Assembly: GCA_002305075.1 (NCBI GenBank)
Contig: DBQC01000018.1
Location: 1-56,114 of the forward strand
Length of the DNA stretch: 56,114 nt
Source of the DNA: Ruminococcaceae bacterium UBA1404
GTDB lineage: Bacteria; Bacillota; Clostridia; Oscillospirales; Ruminococcaceae
Reading direction: 5' to 3'
Shown here: piece by piece, positions 15,303 to 23,610 of the stretch
Position numbering within the stretch: position 1 is the stretch's first letter
Layout of the letters: every line of letters starts with the position of its first letter
Notes under the pieces: model-generated
What the model was told of the DNA's origin: nothing
The model's input: the letters and a program-made list of their open reading frames with translations, nothing else
Databases searched by the model: none
Made by a program: the position numbers and the translations under genes

Positions 15303-16184
15303 ATGACTTTGCGTTCTATGGAAATTTTTGAGGCCGTTGCCCGCCATATGAACATGAGCCGGGCGGCCGACGAGCTGCACATTGCCCAACCCACCATCAG
15401 CCAGGCCATACGGGAAATAGAAAATGAATATCAGGTTTTGCTGTTTAACCGAATTGGCAAAAAGCTCTATATCACGGAGGAAGGGCTGCGCCTTCTGGAC
15501 TATACCAAGCAGATTTTAAGCCTGACCGGCGCCATGGACGAGGAAATGAATGCGCTGGCGCTGTCTCCACATTTCTCGGTGGGGGCCACCATCACCATCG
15601 GCCAGAGCGTTTTGGCCCCGGGTTTGCGCCGCTTTAAGGCCGAAAACCCCGCCGTATCGGTTTCGGTGCTGGTGGACAACACCGCCGTCATCGAAGAAAA
15701 TCTGCTCACCGGCAAGCTGGACTTTGCCTTGGTGGAAGGGCAGATTAAACACAAGGACATTCTGTCCCGTCCGCTGATAGAGGACCGGCTGGTTTTGGTC
15801 TGCCACAAGGACCACCCGCTCTCAGCCCGCAGCCGGGTCTGTCTAAAAGATGTGGTAGGCTACCCCTTTTTGGTGCGGGAGGGTGGAAGCGGCACCCGGG
15901 AGCTTTTTGAAAAGGAGCTGGAGCGGCACAGGGCGCACATTCATATAGCATGGACCTCGCACAGCTTTGGCTCCATTATTTCGGCGCTTATGGAGAATTT
16001 GGGCGTATCGGTGCTGTCGCAGCTTATTGCCCGGCCCTATGTACAAAGCGGGCAGCTGTGCCAAATAGAACTGTGCGACATGGAGCTCAGCCGCAGCTTT
16101 TCGCTGGTGCATCATAAAAGCAAATATCTCACCCAGCCCATGAAGGCCCTCATCGAGGTGTTTTCGGGCGCCGAACACGGCTAA
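15303..16184 (+). CDS. LysR-family transcriptional regulator (CysB/CysL-like)
   Basis: 293 residues from ATG 15303, chosen because AAGGTGA lies at a proper distance; the GTG at 15294 and ATG at 15297 overlap that site. The winged helix (residues 1-60) has MEIFEAVARHMNMSRAADELHIAQPTISQAIREIE, the LysR signature, followed by the linker helix and a two-lobed inducer-binding domain (about 88-290) containing FALVEGQI and VREGGSGTRELFE, where the ligand loop GSGTR lies. That loop is common in the CysB/CysL/YeiE group, which respond to sulfur compounds. It is divergent from the siroheme reductase operon, so control of that operon is a fair inference. The inducer is unknown. Confidence 0.9.
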   Translation: MTLRSMEIFEAVARHMNMSRAADELHIAQPTISQAIREIENEYQVLLFNRIGKKLYITEEGLRLLDYTKQILSLTGAMDEEMNALALSPHFSVGATITIGQSVLAPGLRRFKAENPAVSVSVLVDNTAVIEENLLTGKLDFALVEGQIKHKDILSRPLIEDRLVLVCHKDHPLSARSRVCLKDVVGYPFLVREGGSGTRELFEKELERHRAHIHIAWTSHSFGSIISALMENLGVSVLSQLIARPYVQSGQLCQIELCDMELSRSFSLVHHKSKYLTQPMKALIEVFSGAEHG

Positions 16185-16462
16185 ACTCGCCTTATTCCGT
16201 TGTAAGACTGCCTTTTTATGGTTTATTAATAGGTGCTTTTTGGGGTCCTTAGAAAAGCTCAGCTTATGGTGTCACCAGCAGCTTTGAGCATTATGTTCTT
16301 TAAAAGTAACCACTGCCAAAAGCCTGACTTATTGTGAAGCAATAAGGGTTTGCGCAGTTTTGTGCGCCAATATTGGCTCGCATGGATGGGCAAGTTGTGC
16401 TATAATGATCCATGCCCTAAGATTCCCACCAATATAGACAAATTTTATAAAGGAGCCAGCAG

Positions 16463-17794
16463 ATGAAAAAGGACTTTGATCATACCAAAAGCGGTCTGTT
16501 TGGACTTGGCTTTGTGATGTCTCCCAACACCGTTATAGGCGCACTGGACCGCCTTTCGAATGCACCGGTCACTTTGCCCGACCTCAACCGGCAGGTCGAG
16601 GCATCTTACCAAGCCGGCAACGAGCTGTGCTACCAATACGACGCCGACGGCAATCCTGTGCTGCTTCCCTTTGATACGGATAAAACCACGATCTACGCCA
16701 TTGGAACGGGCTATTATGCCACCAACCCCAATCCCGGTTTTCCCGATGAAGAAATTTATGCCTGCTTTAAAAGAAACCACGACAACAACTGGACGGGGGT
16801 CAAATTTTTTACCCAGTATCGGCTGGAAAATCGTTTGAATCTCTATCGGTTCGGGTACATTGTTTTTCGCACATTTGGTGACGCCGACCGATTTATCAAT
16901 CACCTTCACAGCAACCTTCTGCCCGGAGAGGTGTGGAGCTTCAAAGAGGGCAGCGCCGAGGGCTATCGCCGCAAGACCCAATACGATATTCTGCAAAGTT
17001 ATCTACAGCATGTTTTTGATAAGCTGGTAACCGAGTATGCCGATCCCACATCCAAGAATTATCGAAAAATTGTCTTCTCGCAGGATAAAAAGTACGCACT
17101 GTTTAATACGGGTCTGCTCGACCAATATGCCCGGGATATCTACTTGGTGGGCGAGGTCTATCATATGCGCCCCAACCACATCTTCCACCTTTCGGGCCCC
17201 AAAATTGCCCCCGGCATTGTGGATTTGGCCAGGCAATATCAGTTTGACCCCAAAAGCCTGCAGCCCTTTCCGGGCGTGGTTGAGTTTTTCCACAACCTCA
17301 ACGAGATTATTTTCGACGCCGATGTGGAGATTGACCTAAGCCCCGAAAAGATGGAGCATATCATTGGCGACGGTGCAAAAAGAGGCCGATTCCCCGAAAA
17401 GTATATCGAGCTCTACCGCAAAGGCGACTTTTCTTCTATTGCCAGCACGCTGGAGACGGCCATTCACAACGCCAAAAAGATTGCAAAAAGAAATTATAAA
17501 TATGTGGTGCCCCAGTACCGAAGCGCCAAGGGGGGCGAGCCCAGCAAAATACAGTTTCTTATGCCCATCTACCTGGACCGCCAATACGGGCAAAAGCCCG
17601 ACTTTGCACTGGTGCTCAATGAAGAAAAGGTGGGCAGCAGCCGCTTTTGTATCCCCGAAACCGTACTGGAGCTGGCATGGGCTTACAACAATGCCCGGGT
17701 TATCTGCAAACCCGAGGACACCTGGCTCAACCCCGCCATGATTGAGACTGCCCCCCACAGCCTGGACGAAGACGAGGATACCTTGGGCGATTAA
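16463..17794 (+). CDS. DUF3825 domain-containing protein
   Basis: 443 residues with AAGGAG before ATG 16463. There is no signal peptide or membrane helix, so it is cytosolic. The C-terminal third has the features of DUF3825: a KIQFLMPIYLD strand, a PDFALVLN segment and a TVLELAWAYNNARVICKPEDTWL ending. The N-terminal part (about 1-160) has aromatic-rich strands, KFFTQYRLENRLNLYRFGYIVFRTFGDADRF, that may form a separate small beta domain. The function of DUF3825 is not established. A TATAAT at 16401-16406 is preceded by TGTGC, a probable promoter. The DUF5714 gene follows after 32 bases, so the two are probably cotranscribed. Confidence 0.7.
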   Translation: MKKDFDHTKSGLFGLGFVMSPNTVIGALDRLSNAPVTLPDLNRQVEASYQAGNELCYQYDADGNPVLLPFDTDKTTIYAIGTGYYATNPNPGFPDEEIYACFKRNHDNNWTGVKFFTQYRLENRLNLYRFGYIVFRTFGDADRFINHLHSNLLPGEVWSFKEGSAEGYRRKTQYDILQSYLQHVFDKLVTEYADPTSKNYRKIVFSQDKKYALFNTGLLDQYARDIYLVGEVYHMRPNHIFHLSGPKIAPGIVDLARQYQFDPKSLQPFPGVVEFFHNLNEIIFDADVEIDLSPEKMEHIIGDGAKRGRFPEKYIELYRKGDFSSIASTLETAIHNAKKIAKRNYKYVVPQYRSAKGGEPSKIQFLMPIYLDRQYGQKPDFALVLNEEKVGSSRFCIPETVLELAWAYNNARVICKPEDTWLNPAMIETAPHSLDEDEDTLGD

Positions 17795-17826
17795 TGCTCA
17801 TGCATTTTTATAGAAGGAGAGACGCC

Positions 17827-18546
17827 ATGCCCATTAAACTTCTGCCCAAATGCCCCGTATGCAGCGAAGACAAAATCTTTTTTGACGCGGGAGAAACGGC
17901 GTCCTGCCATCTGTGCGGCGTCCGGTTTGAGGCCTACGACACCTGCCAAAACGGCCATTATGTCTGCCCCATGTGCCGGCAGAAAAACACGCGTCAGGCC
18001 ATCATTGCCCACTGCCTGAAAAGTCCGCAGCGGCAGCCGCTGCCACTGGTTTTAGAGCTGATGGAGCTGCCCGAGGTGGCCATGCACGGGCCCGAGCATC
18101 ATCTGCTGCTTGCAGCCGCATTGCTCACAGCCTATGCCCACGAGAAGAATAAAACAGAAGATTTGCCGAAGCTGCTTGACGAAGCAAATGTGCGCAGCCT
18201 CGGCGTGCCCGGTGGGGCTTGCGGTGCCTGGGGCATATGTGGCGCAGCGGTTTCCAGCGGGATTTATATGAGCATCCTCACCGAAGCCAGCCCCTATTCG
18301 GAGGATGAATGGAAAATCACCGGGCAGCTAACGGCCCGCTGCGGCCATGTCATCTCCCGAGAGGGCGGCCCCCGCTGCTGCAAGCGGGATACCTTTTTGT
18401 CTCTTATAGAGGCCACCGCATACAGCAACGCCGTGTTGGATACGCATTTTGATGTACCGGACAGCATCGTATGCGCCTTCTATCCCAACAACCGGGAGTG
18501 CAAGCGCACCGCCTGCGCGTTTTTCCCCGTCAGGGCTCGTGAATAG
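17827..18546 (+). CDS. DUF5714 domain-containing cysteine-rich protein
   Basis: 239 residues from ATG 17827, which has AAGGAGA eight bases upstream; an in-frame ATG at 17794 lacks a site. The first 60 residues carry three CxxC pairs (CPVC, CHLC, CPMC) plus single cysteines, and look like a zinc-ribbon or Fe-S segment. The rest matches DUF5714: HGPEHHLLLAAALLTAY, GVPGGACGAWGICGAAVSSGIY, then GGPRCCKRDTFLSL and a cysteine-rich CKRTACAFFPV end. The glycine/cysteine motif in the middle suggests a metal or cofactor site. DUF5714 proteins are known from anaerobes including methanogens; no function is settled. The gene follows the DUF3825 gene and ends at a strong terminator. Confidence 0.7.
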   Translation: MPIKLLPKCPVCSEDKIFFDAGETASCHLCGVRFEAYDTCQNGHYVCPMCRQKNTRQAIIAHCLKSPQRQPLPLVLELMELPEVAMHGPEHHLLLAAALLTAYAHEKNKTEDLPKLLDEANVRSLGVPGGACGAWGICGAAVSSGIYMSILTEASPYSEDEWKITGQLTARCGHVISREGGPRCCKRDTFLSLIEATAYSNAVLDTHFDVPDSIVCAFYPNNRECKRTACAFFPVRARE

Positions 18547-18590
18547 TCGCCACTCACGCCGCCCATCAAAGCGGCAGCCCAAGCAATTCA

Positions 18591-18622
18591 AAAAGACCTC
18601 CCCCATATGGGGGAGGTCTTTT
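18591..18622. terminator. Bidirectional terminator
   Basis: AAAAGACCTCCCCC-AT-ATGGGGGAGGTCTTTT is a nearly perfect palindrome with A and T runs on each side. It separates the DUF5714 gene from the convergent pirin gene. Confidence 0.9.
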
Positions 18623-18705
18623 CTTGGGTTAGGCTTTTGTTGGGGGATTTGGGCTTGCAACAGGCTTAAGGCCACGAGGAGAGGGCAGCAAGCCTCTCAT
18701 GCGCT

Positions 18706-19545
18706 TTAATAGACAATTTCTTGCTGCAAAAAGGTGCCCTGCTTAAGGTCGTCAAAGGCCTTTTGCAGCTCCTCCTTCGTGTTCATCACAATGGGGCCGC
18801 CCCAAGCGATGGGCTCCCCAAGGGCCTGCGAACTGACAAAGAGCACCTGCACATCGGTCTGAGCGGCACCGATGGTCACATGGCTGCCCTCGGTAAGCCG
18901 CACGGCGGTTTTCTCTCGCACCGGCTCTCCGGCAATGATGGCATTACCCATCAGCGTAAACAGCATGACGGCCCGCTCGGGATGGGTGTCAATGCGCACC
19001 TCGCCGCCCGCCTTGAGGTGGATATCATAGTAATCCAGCGGCAGATAGCGGCTCTGATACCCTTTGTGCTCCATATACTCCCCGGCCAGCAACCGCAGTT
19101 TGCCGTCCTTTAGGGGAATTTCGGCAATCTCGTCATGCTTGATACTGTGGTAAGCCGGGGGCACCATCTTGTCCTTGGCGGGCAGATTGAGCCAGAGCTG
19201 CACGCCCAGCAACCGCTCGGAGGCGGGCAGACGCTCCTCGTGAAGAATGCCCGAGCCGGCCGTCATCCACTGCACCTCGCCGTCGCCGATGGTGTCGGAG
19301 TTGCCTAAGCTGTCGCTGTGGGTCATGCGGCCCCGGTAGACATAGCTGATGGTCTCGATGCCCCGGTGGGGATGCATGGGAAAGCCGGCCGTGTATTCGT
19401 CGGGGTTGATGCTGTCGAACGAATCGAGCATCAGGATGGGGTCATAGCCCTCCACCGTGCTCTTGCCCAGCACCCGTACAAGGCTGACCCCAGCCCCGTC
19501 CTGCGTTCTAAATCCTCTAACCTGCTCTTTGATACTCCTTTGCAT
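18706..19545 (-). CDS. Pirin family protein
   Basis: 279 residues from ATG 19545, chosen for its AAAGGAGG site; the frame stays open further upstream but without a start signal and with unlikely codons. It is a bicupin. The N-terminal pirin domain holds FPMHPHRGIETISYV, and His58, His60, His102 and Glu104 match the metal ligands of known pirins. The C-terminal pirin domain (about 160-270) has LHAGGE-like beta strands and lacks ligands. Pirins may act as metal-dependent redox sensors or quercetinase-like oxygenases; in bacteria the substrate is mostly unknown. It stands alone, convergent with the DUF5714 gene. Confidence 0.93.
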   Translation of the reverse strand: MQRSIKEQVRGFRTQDGAGVSLVRVLGKSTVEGYDPILMLDSFDSINPDEYTAGFPMHPHRGIETISYVYRGRMTHSDSLGNSDTIGDGEVQWMTAGSGILHEERLPASERLLGVQLWLNLPAKDKMVPPAYHSIKHDEIAEIPLKDGKLRLLAGEYMEHKGYQSRYLPLDYYDIHLKAGGEVRIDTHPERAVMLFTLMGNAIIAGEPVREKTAVRLTEGSHVTIGAAQTDVQVLFVSSQALGEPIAWGGPIVMNTKEELQKAFDDLKQGTFLQQEIVY

Positions 19546-20373
19546 GGATAGTCCTCCTTTAGTTGGGTGGCTGCCAAGCGCCGCCTTGGGGCACCCTGTC
19601 TGCTGCACAGCCCTTTGGCTCTCGGCACAGGCCATGGCTGTTGGATTATTTGCAGGGCACTCCCGGCCATGCGATGGGGCGGATGGTTGCGGACAAATGG
19701 GCCGTAGCGGCCCCAATGCCATTGCTGACGGTATAATCTGCGGAAATAATACAAATTGTGCGGTTGTTTCACGCTTTGCTACAATACCAAAGGTATATTT
19801 ATGGGGAATTATACGACTTTTGGCCCTTTTCAATCGAGGCTACCTGTGCCGCCCTACGCACACAACTTTGGGGGCACCACACCGCCATGCACACCCACAG
19901 CTATAAGCCCATACCAGCCGTAACCTTCCGGAGTAGGATACATAAGCAAAAGGGGGCACTTCATAGGTTGCCGGTGGGCGGCCGCCTGCGCCGCTTTGTG
20001 CTCATAGGGCATCACCCACGCCACTCAGCGCCGGTGCGCTATGGCCACTAAGATGGCATACATTCAGTATAATTGTGTGGCTTTGATACTATATGTAGGC
20101 CATATCGACTCTATCCTCTGTATATTATCCGCCCATTATACCAAACTTCGACATTTTCCGGCCGCCGCTGTTTATTCACGAGGCATCACCACGGGGACTG
20201 TTCCTTTGCCATGATTAGTTTATTTTACCATAAACCGGCCACGCTGCCTACTAAAACCTCATACAGGGTTTTCGCTTTATTGCTAAAAGCCCCCTCGCAC
20301 CGACAGCCAATCGGCTGGGTTTTTGGGCAGCACTGTGTTATAATGTAGCCACCAACTTGGCTGGAGGTGCCCG
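19546..20373. other. 828-base intergenic region, no gene supported
   Basis: Several frames stay open for up to 100 codons, but none has a ribosome site, credible codon use or a recognisable protein. A small GC hairpin (GGGCCG-TAG-CGGCCC) lies near 19700 and AGCC-AATC-GGCT followed by GGGTTTTT near 20305-20323. A TATAAT at 20339-20344, 30 bases before the GIY-YIG start, is the probable promoter of that gene. Confidence 0.5.
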
Positions 20374-21042
20374 GTGGCTTACTATACCTACATCCTGCGC
20401 TGCAAGGACGGCAGCCTCTATACCGGCATCACCACCCACCTTGCCCGCCGCTTTGCCGAGCACGCCGGGCTGGGGGGAAGGGGGGCCAAATACACCGCCT
20501 CCCACCCACCTTTGCGCTACGAGGCGGCTTGGAGGGCACCCCACCGGGCAGCGGCCCAAAGGCTGGAGCACCGGCTCAAGGCGCTGAGCAAGTCCCAAAA
20601 GGAAAGGCTGATTCTTGGAACGCTCTCAATCGGGCCCGACCTTATGCAATGCACACCCTTGCACATCACCCAGGACGGAGGAATCATCATGCTGTTTATC
20701 TGCTATGCCCGCTGCACCACCTGCCACAAGGCCCGGGCCTTTCTCGACGGCCGGGATGCCGCCTACCAAAGCCGAGATATCAAAGAGCAAAACCCCACCG
20801 AGGACGAGCTGCGCAGTTGGCACCGTCTGAGCGGCCTGCCCCTTAAACGCTTTTTTAACACCAGCGGCCAGCAGTATCGGGCGCTGGAGCTTTCGAAAAA
20901 GCTGCCCCACATGACCGAGGACGAGCAGTTTAGCCTGCTGGCGTCCGACGGAATGCTGGTTCGGCGCCCCATTTTGGTGGCGGAGGATTTTGTGCTGGTG
21001 GGCTTTAAGCCGTCCGAGTGGGAGGAGCGCCTGCCGGTTTAA
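20374..21042 (+). CDS. GIY-YIG (UPF0213-type) domain fused in frame to an Spx/ArsC-like thioredoxin-fold domain
   Basis: 222 residues from GTG 20374, with GGAGGTG upstream. Residues 1-80 are a small GIY-YIG nuclease-like domain: YYTYILRCKDGSLYTGITTHLARRFAEH, then KYTASHPPLRY and EHRLKALSKSQKERLI. Free-standing UPF0213 proteins are 80-100 residues and end about here. After a 22-residue linker, residues 106-222 form an ArsC/Spx/MgsR-type protein: CTTC redox motif, RDIKEQNPTEDELRSW, KRFFNTSGQQYR, RRPILV. No stop lies between them. An ATG at 20689 has GGAGG eight bases before it, exactly where a stand-alone ArsC-like protein would start, so the second domain is probably also made alone. The two activities (DNA nuclease-like, thiol reductase/regulator-like) have no known link; a lost stop codon between two adjacent genes is the simplest reading. 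Confidence 0.8.
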   Translation: MAYYTYILRCKDGSLYTGITTHLARRFAEHAGLGGRGAKYTASHPPLRYEAAWRAPHRAAAQRLEHRLKALSKSQKERLILGTLSIGPDLMQCTPLHITQDGGIIMLFICYARCTTCHKARAFLDGRDAAYQSRDIKEQNPTEDELRSWHRLSGLPLKRFFNTSGQQYRALELSKKLPHMTEDEQFSLLASDGMLVRRPILVAEDFVLVGFKPSEWEERLPV

Positions 21043-21302
21043 TAGGCAGAAGCACCTCGGGCAAGAACCGGGTAAAAAATCCAGACCTTATCGCTATCAT
21101 TACGTGCGCCCTCGGGAAACCGCGGGCGCGCCTAGTTTAGGCCACTTGCCGCTTTACATTTTGCGCATGGTACACACATCGGCACAATCGGCGCCCTCCC
21201 GTGCGATTCACCCTCCATCAGCCTTGGGAATAAAATGACTGAGAGTAGATCTCATCCTGTTCAAAGTTCAGTCACCCAAATTTGAAGCGAGGAATGAAAT
21301 AT

Positions 21303-21908
21303 ATGTTTAATCATCATGATGATCGATGCTGTCGGTGCGGTGCCCCACGCGGCTGCTGCAACTGCGGCTGTGGATTTATTTGCTGCGTACCGGGACCCAC
21401 CGGGCCGCAGGGAGCAAGGGGTCTGCGAGGCCCCACCGGCGATACCGGACCTACCGGCCCTCCCGGTGATATCGGACCTACCGGACCTCCCGGCCCGGGC
21501 GGCAACACCTTCTATCTGGCTACGGACGAAGCGCTGCCCAGCAACGAGTATTTGGGCCTTGGAACCGCCTCGGGCGACTTTGCAAGAAATACCGTGGTCA
21601 TTGCGCAAGACGGCATGATTGTCGGCTTGGCATTTAGCATCCGAAACGAAGACTTGGATGAGGACGATACCGTATCGGCCGAGATTGTGCGCAGCACAAC
21701 CTGCGGCGACGACTTGATCGACACGGGCATTATCGCCACCGTAAACGGCCCGAGCACCCCAGGCGACCGAAATTGCTGCGCTTTTGTACCAGCCGAATAC
21801 GAAGTTTTGGCCTGCGACCTTCTGTCCATCAGGGTCACCCGCACCGGGAATATGGGCGCTTTGCAGGAAGGTGCCGCAGCCACCATTCTCGTAAATACCC
21901 CCTCCTAA
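21303..21908 (+). CDS. Collagen-like glycine-rich protein with cysteine-rich head
   Basis: 201 residues from ATG 21303 (GCGAGGA about 12 bases upstream; the in-frame ATG at 21294 overlaps that site). The head is cysteine-rich (CCRCGAPRGCCNCGCG), then a short collagen-like Gly-X-Y run of about 14 triplets (GPTGPQGARG ... GPPGPGG) at roughly residues 31-68. The C-terminal 130 residues are a beta-rich domain (TFYLATDEALPSNEYLGLG ... AATILVNTPS) like the trimerising jelly-roll ends of BclA-type exosporium and other clostridial collagen-like proteins. There is no signal peptide, as is usual for spore-coat or exosporium proteins made in the mother cell. Spore surface location is an inference. It is followed by two terminators. 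Confidence 0.85.
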   Translation: MFNHHDDRCCRCGAPRGCCNCGCGFICCVPGPTGPQGARGLRGPTGDTGPTGPPGDIGPTGPPGPGGNTFYLATDEALPSNEYLGLGTASGDFARNTVVIAQDGMIVGLAFSIRNEDLDEDDTVSAEIVRSTTCGDDLIDTGIIATVNGPSTPGDRNCCAFVPAEYEVLACDLLSIRVTRTGNMGALQEGAAATILVNTPS

Positions 21909-21928
21909 ATGTCTATACCACAAACAAA

Positions 21929-21960
21929 AGCAGGCCGGCAGATTGCCGGTCTGCTCTTTT
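21929..21960 (+). terminator. Terminator after the collagen-like gene
   Basis: AGCAG-G-CCGGC and GCCGG-T-CTGCT pair around AGATT, followed by CTTTT. It begins 20 bases after the stop. Confidence 0.8.
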
Positions 21961-22020
21961 GCGCATAAGCGGACTTTTGTCCTGGTAAAAAGCGCTGTCT
22001 CTTCGCGCAGGGCACAAAAG

Positions 22021-22054
22021 AAAAAGCCGCGCACCATTTTGGTGCGCGGCTTTT
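22021..22054. terminator. Second, bidirectional terminator
   Basis: AAAAGCCGCGCACC and GGTGCGCGGCTTTT form a 14-bp stem around ATTTT with A and T runs. It serves the lipoprotein gene set arriving on the minus strand as well as the plus-strand gene. Confidence 0.85.
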
Positions 22055-22190
22055 GTCCAGCTTTATGCTGGTGTGTAGTAGTTGCATTTAGGATATCATT
22101 CAAAACTTGAGGCATATTCGAACTATCACATTATTTTATAACCCCAGCTGGCTTTAGCTGCCGCTGCGCAGTGATGATACTCTATTTTCT

Positions 22191-22331
22191 TTATCTCCTT
22201 TTTGCAAATACTATTCCGCCAATCAACATTGCGACACATAACAGTAACACGGCCCACTCATTTGCAGATACATTCGGTGTAGCCGTATCCCCGGCTGGGA
22301 TGGCCTTCAGGGGCAGAGGCTGGGCTGCCAT
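22191..22331 (-). CDS. Small ORF ending in a membrane anchor-like helix (46 aa)
   Basis: From ATG 22331 a 46-residue frame reads through a short proline-rich part, then NEWAVLLLCVAMLIGGIVFAKRR, a single hydrophobic helix closed by lysine/arginine. This is how many Gram-positive surface proteins end, although no LPxTG-type motif is present. It begins 18 bases after the lipoprotein stop and has no ribosome site, so it may be the surviving C-terminus of a lost surface protein or be reached by coupling from the lipoprotein gene. A 36-base stretch within it (22293-22328) nearly repeats the proline-rich coding segment of the lipoprotein gene at 23365-23400, in a different reading frame. Confidence 0.35.
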   Translation of the reverse strand: MAAQPLPLKAIPAGDTATPNVSANEWAVLLLCVAMLIGGIVFAKRR

Positions 22332-22348
22332 AGCTTGTGAAGGTACTA

Positions 22349-23566
22349 CTAAGCGACGGGCGGCCGGTCGTCAGTGGCCCATTCCACGTCCATATCGGCA
22401 ATGAGGTGGTAATCGATAGCCTGCGTCTCGAAATCGAGGCTAATGATGTGCGAACTCAGTCGCCAGCCGAATATCCGCCTGCCGTCGGGCGAAATACGAG
22501 CATTATGAAGGACATCTATCATTTTCTCAAATGCCCATGTGCCGTTGTAGAGAATCCGCTGCTGGCCGACTTGAACTGCCAAATGCGCCTTGGAGGCCTC
22601 ACTGTCAAAAGAAAGATAGCCGATGCAATCTGAGCCTCTGTCTGTAATCAAGGCGCTGCCCTCCAACCCCGGCGGCGGTGGCACAAGGGTTATCGCAGGA
22701 CTGTCGCTTTTCATCCCGATTTGATAGTACTGTGCCGCTCCACCGTTCTCGGGGTAATTGATATACATTGCGCCGCTCTTTGTGAGGTACGGTCCATCAT
22801 ATCGGCCAAGTACATCTATTTTATCTTCTATAAAATCAATTATGGCCAATTGCCTATTAGAATAAGGCCTCTTTTGGGGGCTCACAGTACATACCACATA
22901 GCGGTTTTCTAAAAAGTGTAGGTTTTCAATATAGTACTCCTCTGCCGCAGTACTGGTTTCACTGCTCCACACTACCTTCCCCTTTTCGATGTCATAGATA
23001 AAGGAGCCATCTTTCTGGCTATAGGCGGTGTAGTAGGTAAAGTCCTTCGAGATGGCACCCGCCCACGCAATACCATCCACCACAACTGGAATTTCTAGGT
23101 CTCGTTCCCATGTGCCGTCGAGGTTGTAGACCTCTATACGACCCGATTCCTGTTGGATGGCAACAATTTTGTTTTCGTGCAGTTCTATCCAGCTGGTAGG
23201 GCTCGAGGCGGTCTGGGAGACCACCGCCAGCGCCTCGCGAGTCTCCAAATCGTAGATAATCGTCTTATAGAACTCAAAAATGCCACTGCCAGGGAGCTGC
23301 TCGCCTAAGAAAAGAATCACCCGTGTGTTGTCGATAAAATGGGCATTTATAAGCGCAAAATCTTGGCTGGGGTGGCCCTCAGGGGCAGAAGGTGGGCGGC
23401 TGGATGATGGACGCGGCGGCGAGCCCGGGTTAGGTGGCGGGGAGGCGAATCCCGCCGAAACGGACGACTCAGGGACAGACGGCATAGAGACGGATGGCCC
23501 GCCACAGCCAGACAGTATAAGTAAGCAAAGGCTTATGCTGAATAGCAAGATAGATTGTCTGGGCAT
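22349..23566 (-). CDS. Lipoprotein with beta-propeller-like domain
   Basis: 405 residues from ATG 23566, AAAGGAGG eight bases upstream. Residues 1-20 are a lipoprotein signal with lipobox LSG and Cys21. A proline/serine-rich linker (about 25-65) leads to a domain of repeated short beta units: IYDLETREALAVVSQ, VYNLDGTWERDLEIP, IYDIEKGKVVWSSE, IIDFIEDKIDVLGRYDG, SLDFETQAIDYHLI. These look like blades of a WD40/YVTN-type propeller sitting outside the membrane. No enzyme motif is seen; such proteins often bind partners or peptides. The gene follows the M23 peptidase-like gene by 44 bases in the same direction, so both are probably cotranscribed. Confidence 0.8.
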   Translation of the reverse strand: MPRQSILLFSISLCLLILSGCGGPSVSMPSVPESSVSAGFASPPPNPGSPPRPSSSRPPSAPEGHPSQDFALINAHFIDNTRVILFLGEQLPGSGIFEFYKTIIYDLETREALAVVSQTASSPTSWIELHENKIVAIQQESGRIEVYNLDGTWERDLEIPVVVDGIAWAGAISKDFTYYTAYSQKDGSFIYDIEKGKVVWSSETSTAAEEYYIENLHFLENRYVVCTVSPQKRPYSNRQLAIIDFIEDKIDVLGRYDGPYLTKSGAMYINYPENGGAAQYYQIGMKSDSPAITLVPPPPGLEGSALITDRGSDCIGYLSFDSEASKAHLAVQVGQQRILYNGTWAFEKMIDVLHNARISPDGRRIFGWRLSSHIISLDFETQAIDYHLIADMDVEWATDDRPPVA

Positions 23567-23610
23567 AGCGGGCCTCCTTTATGGGATTTAAGGTGTATTA
23601 TCGGAGAGGA

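Noticed and set aside
18706..19833. A longer pirin with 96 extra N-terminal residues
   Set aside because: The extension has no ribosome site and unlikely composition; ATG 19545 has AAAGGAGG and matches family length.
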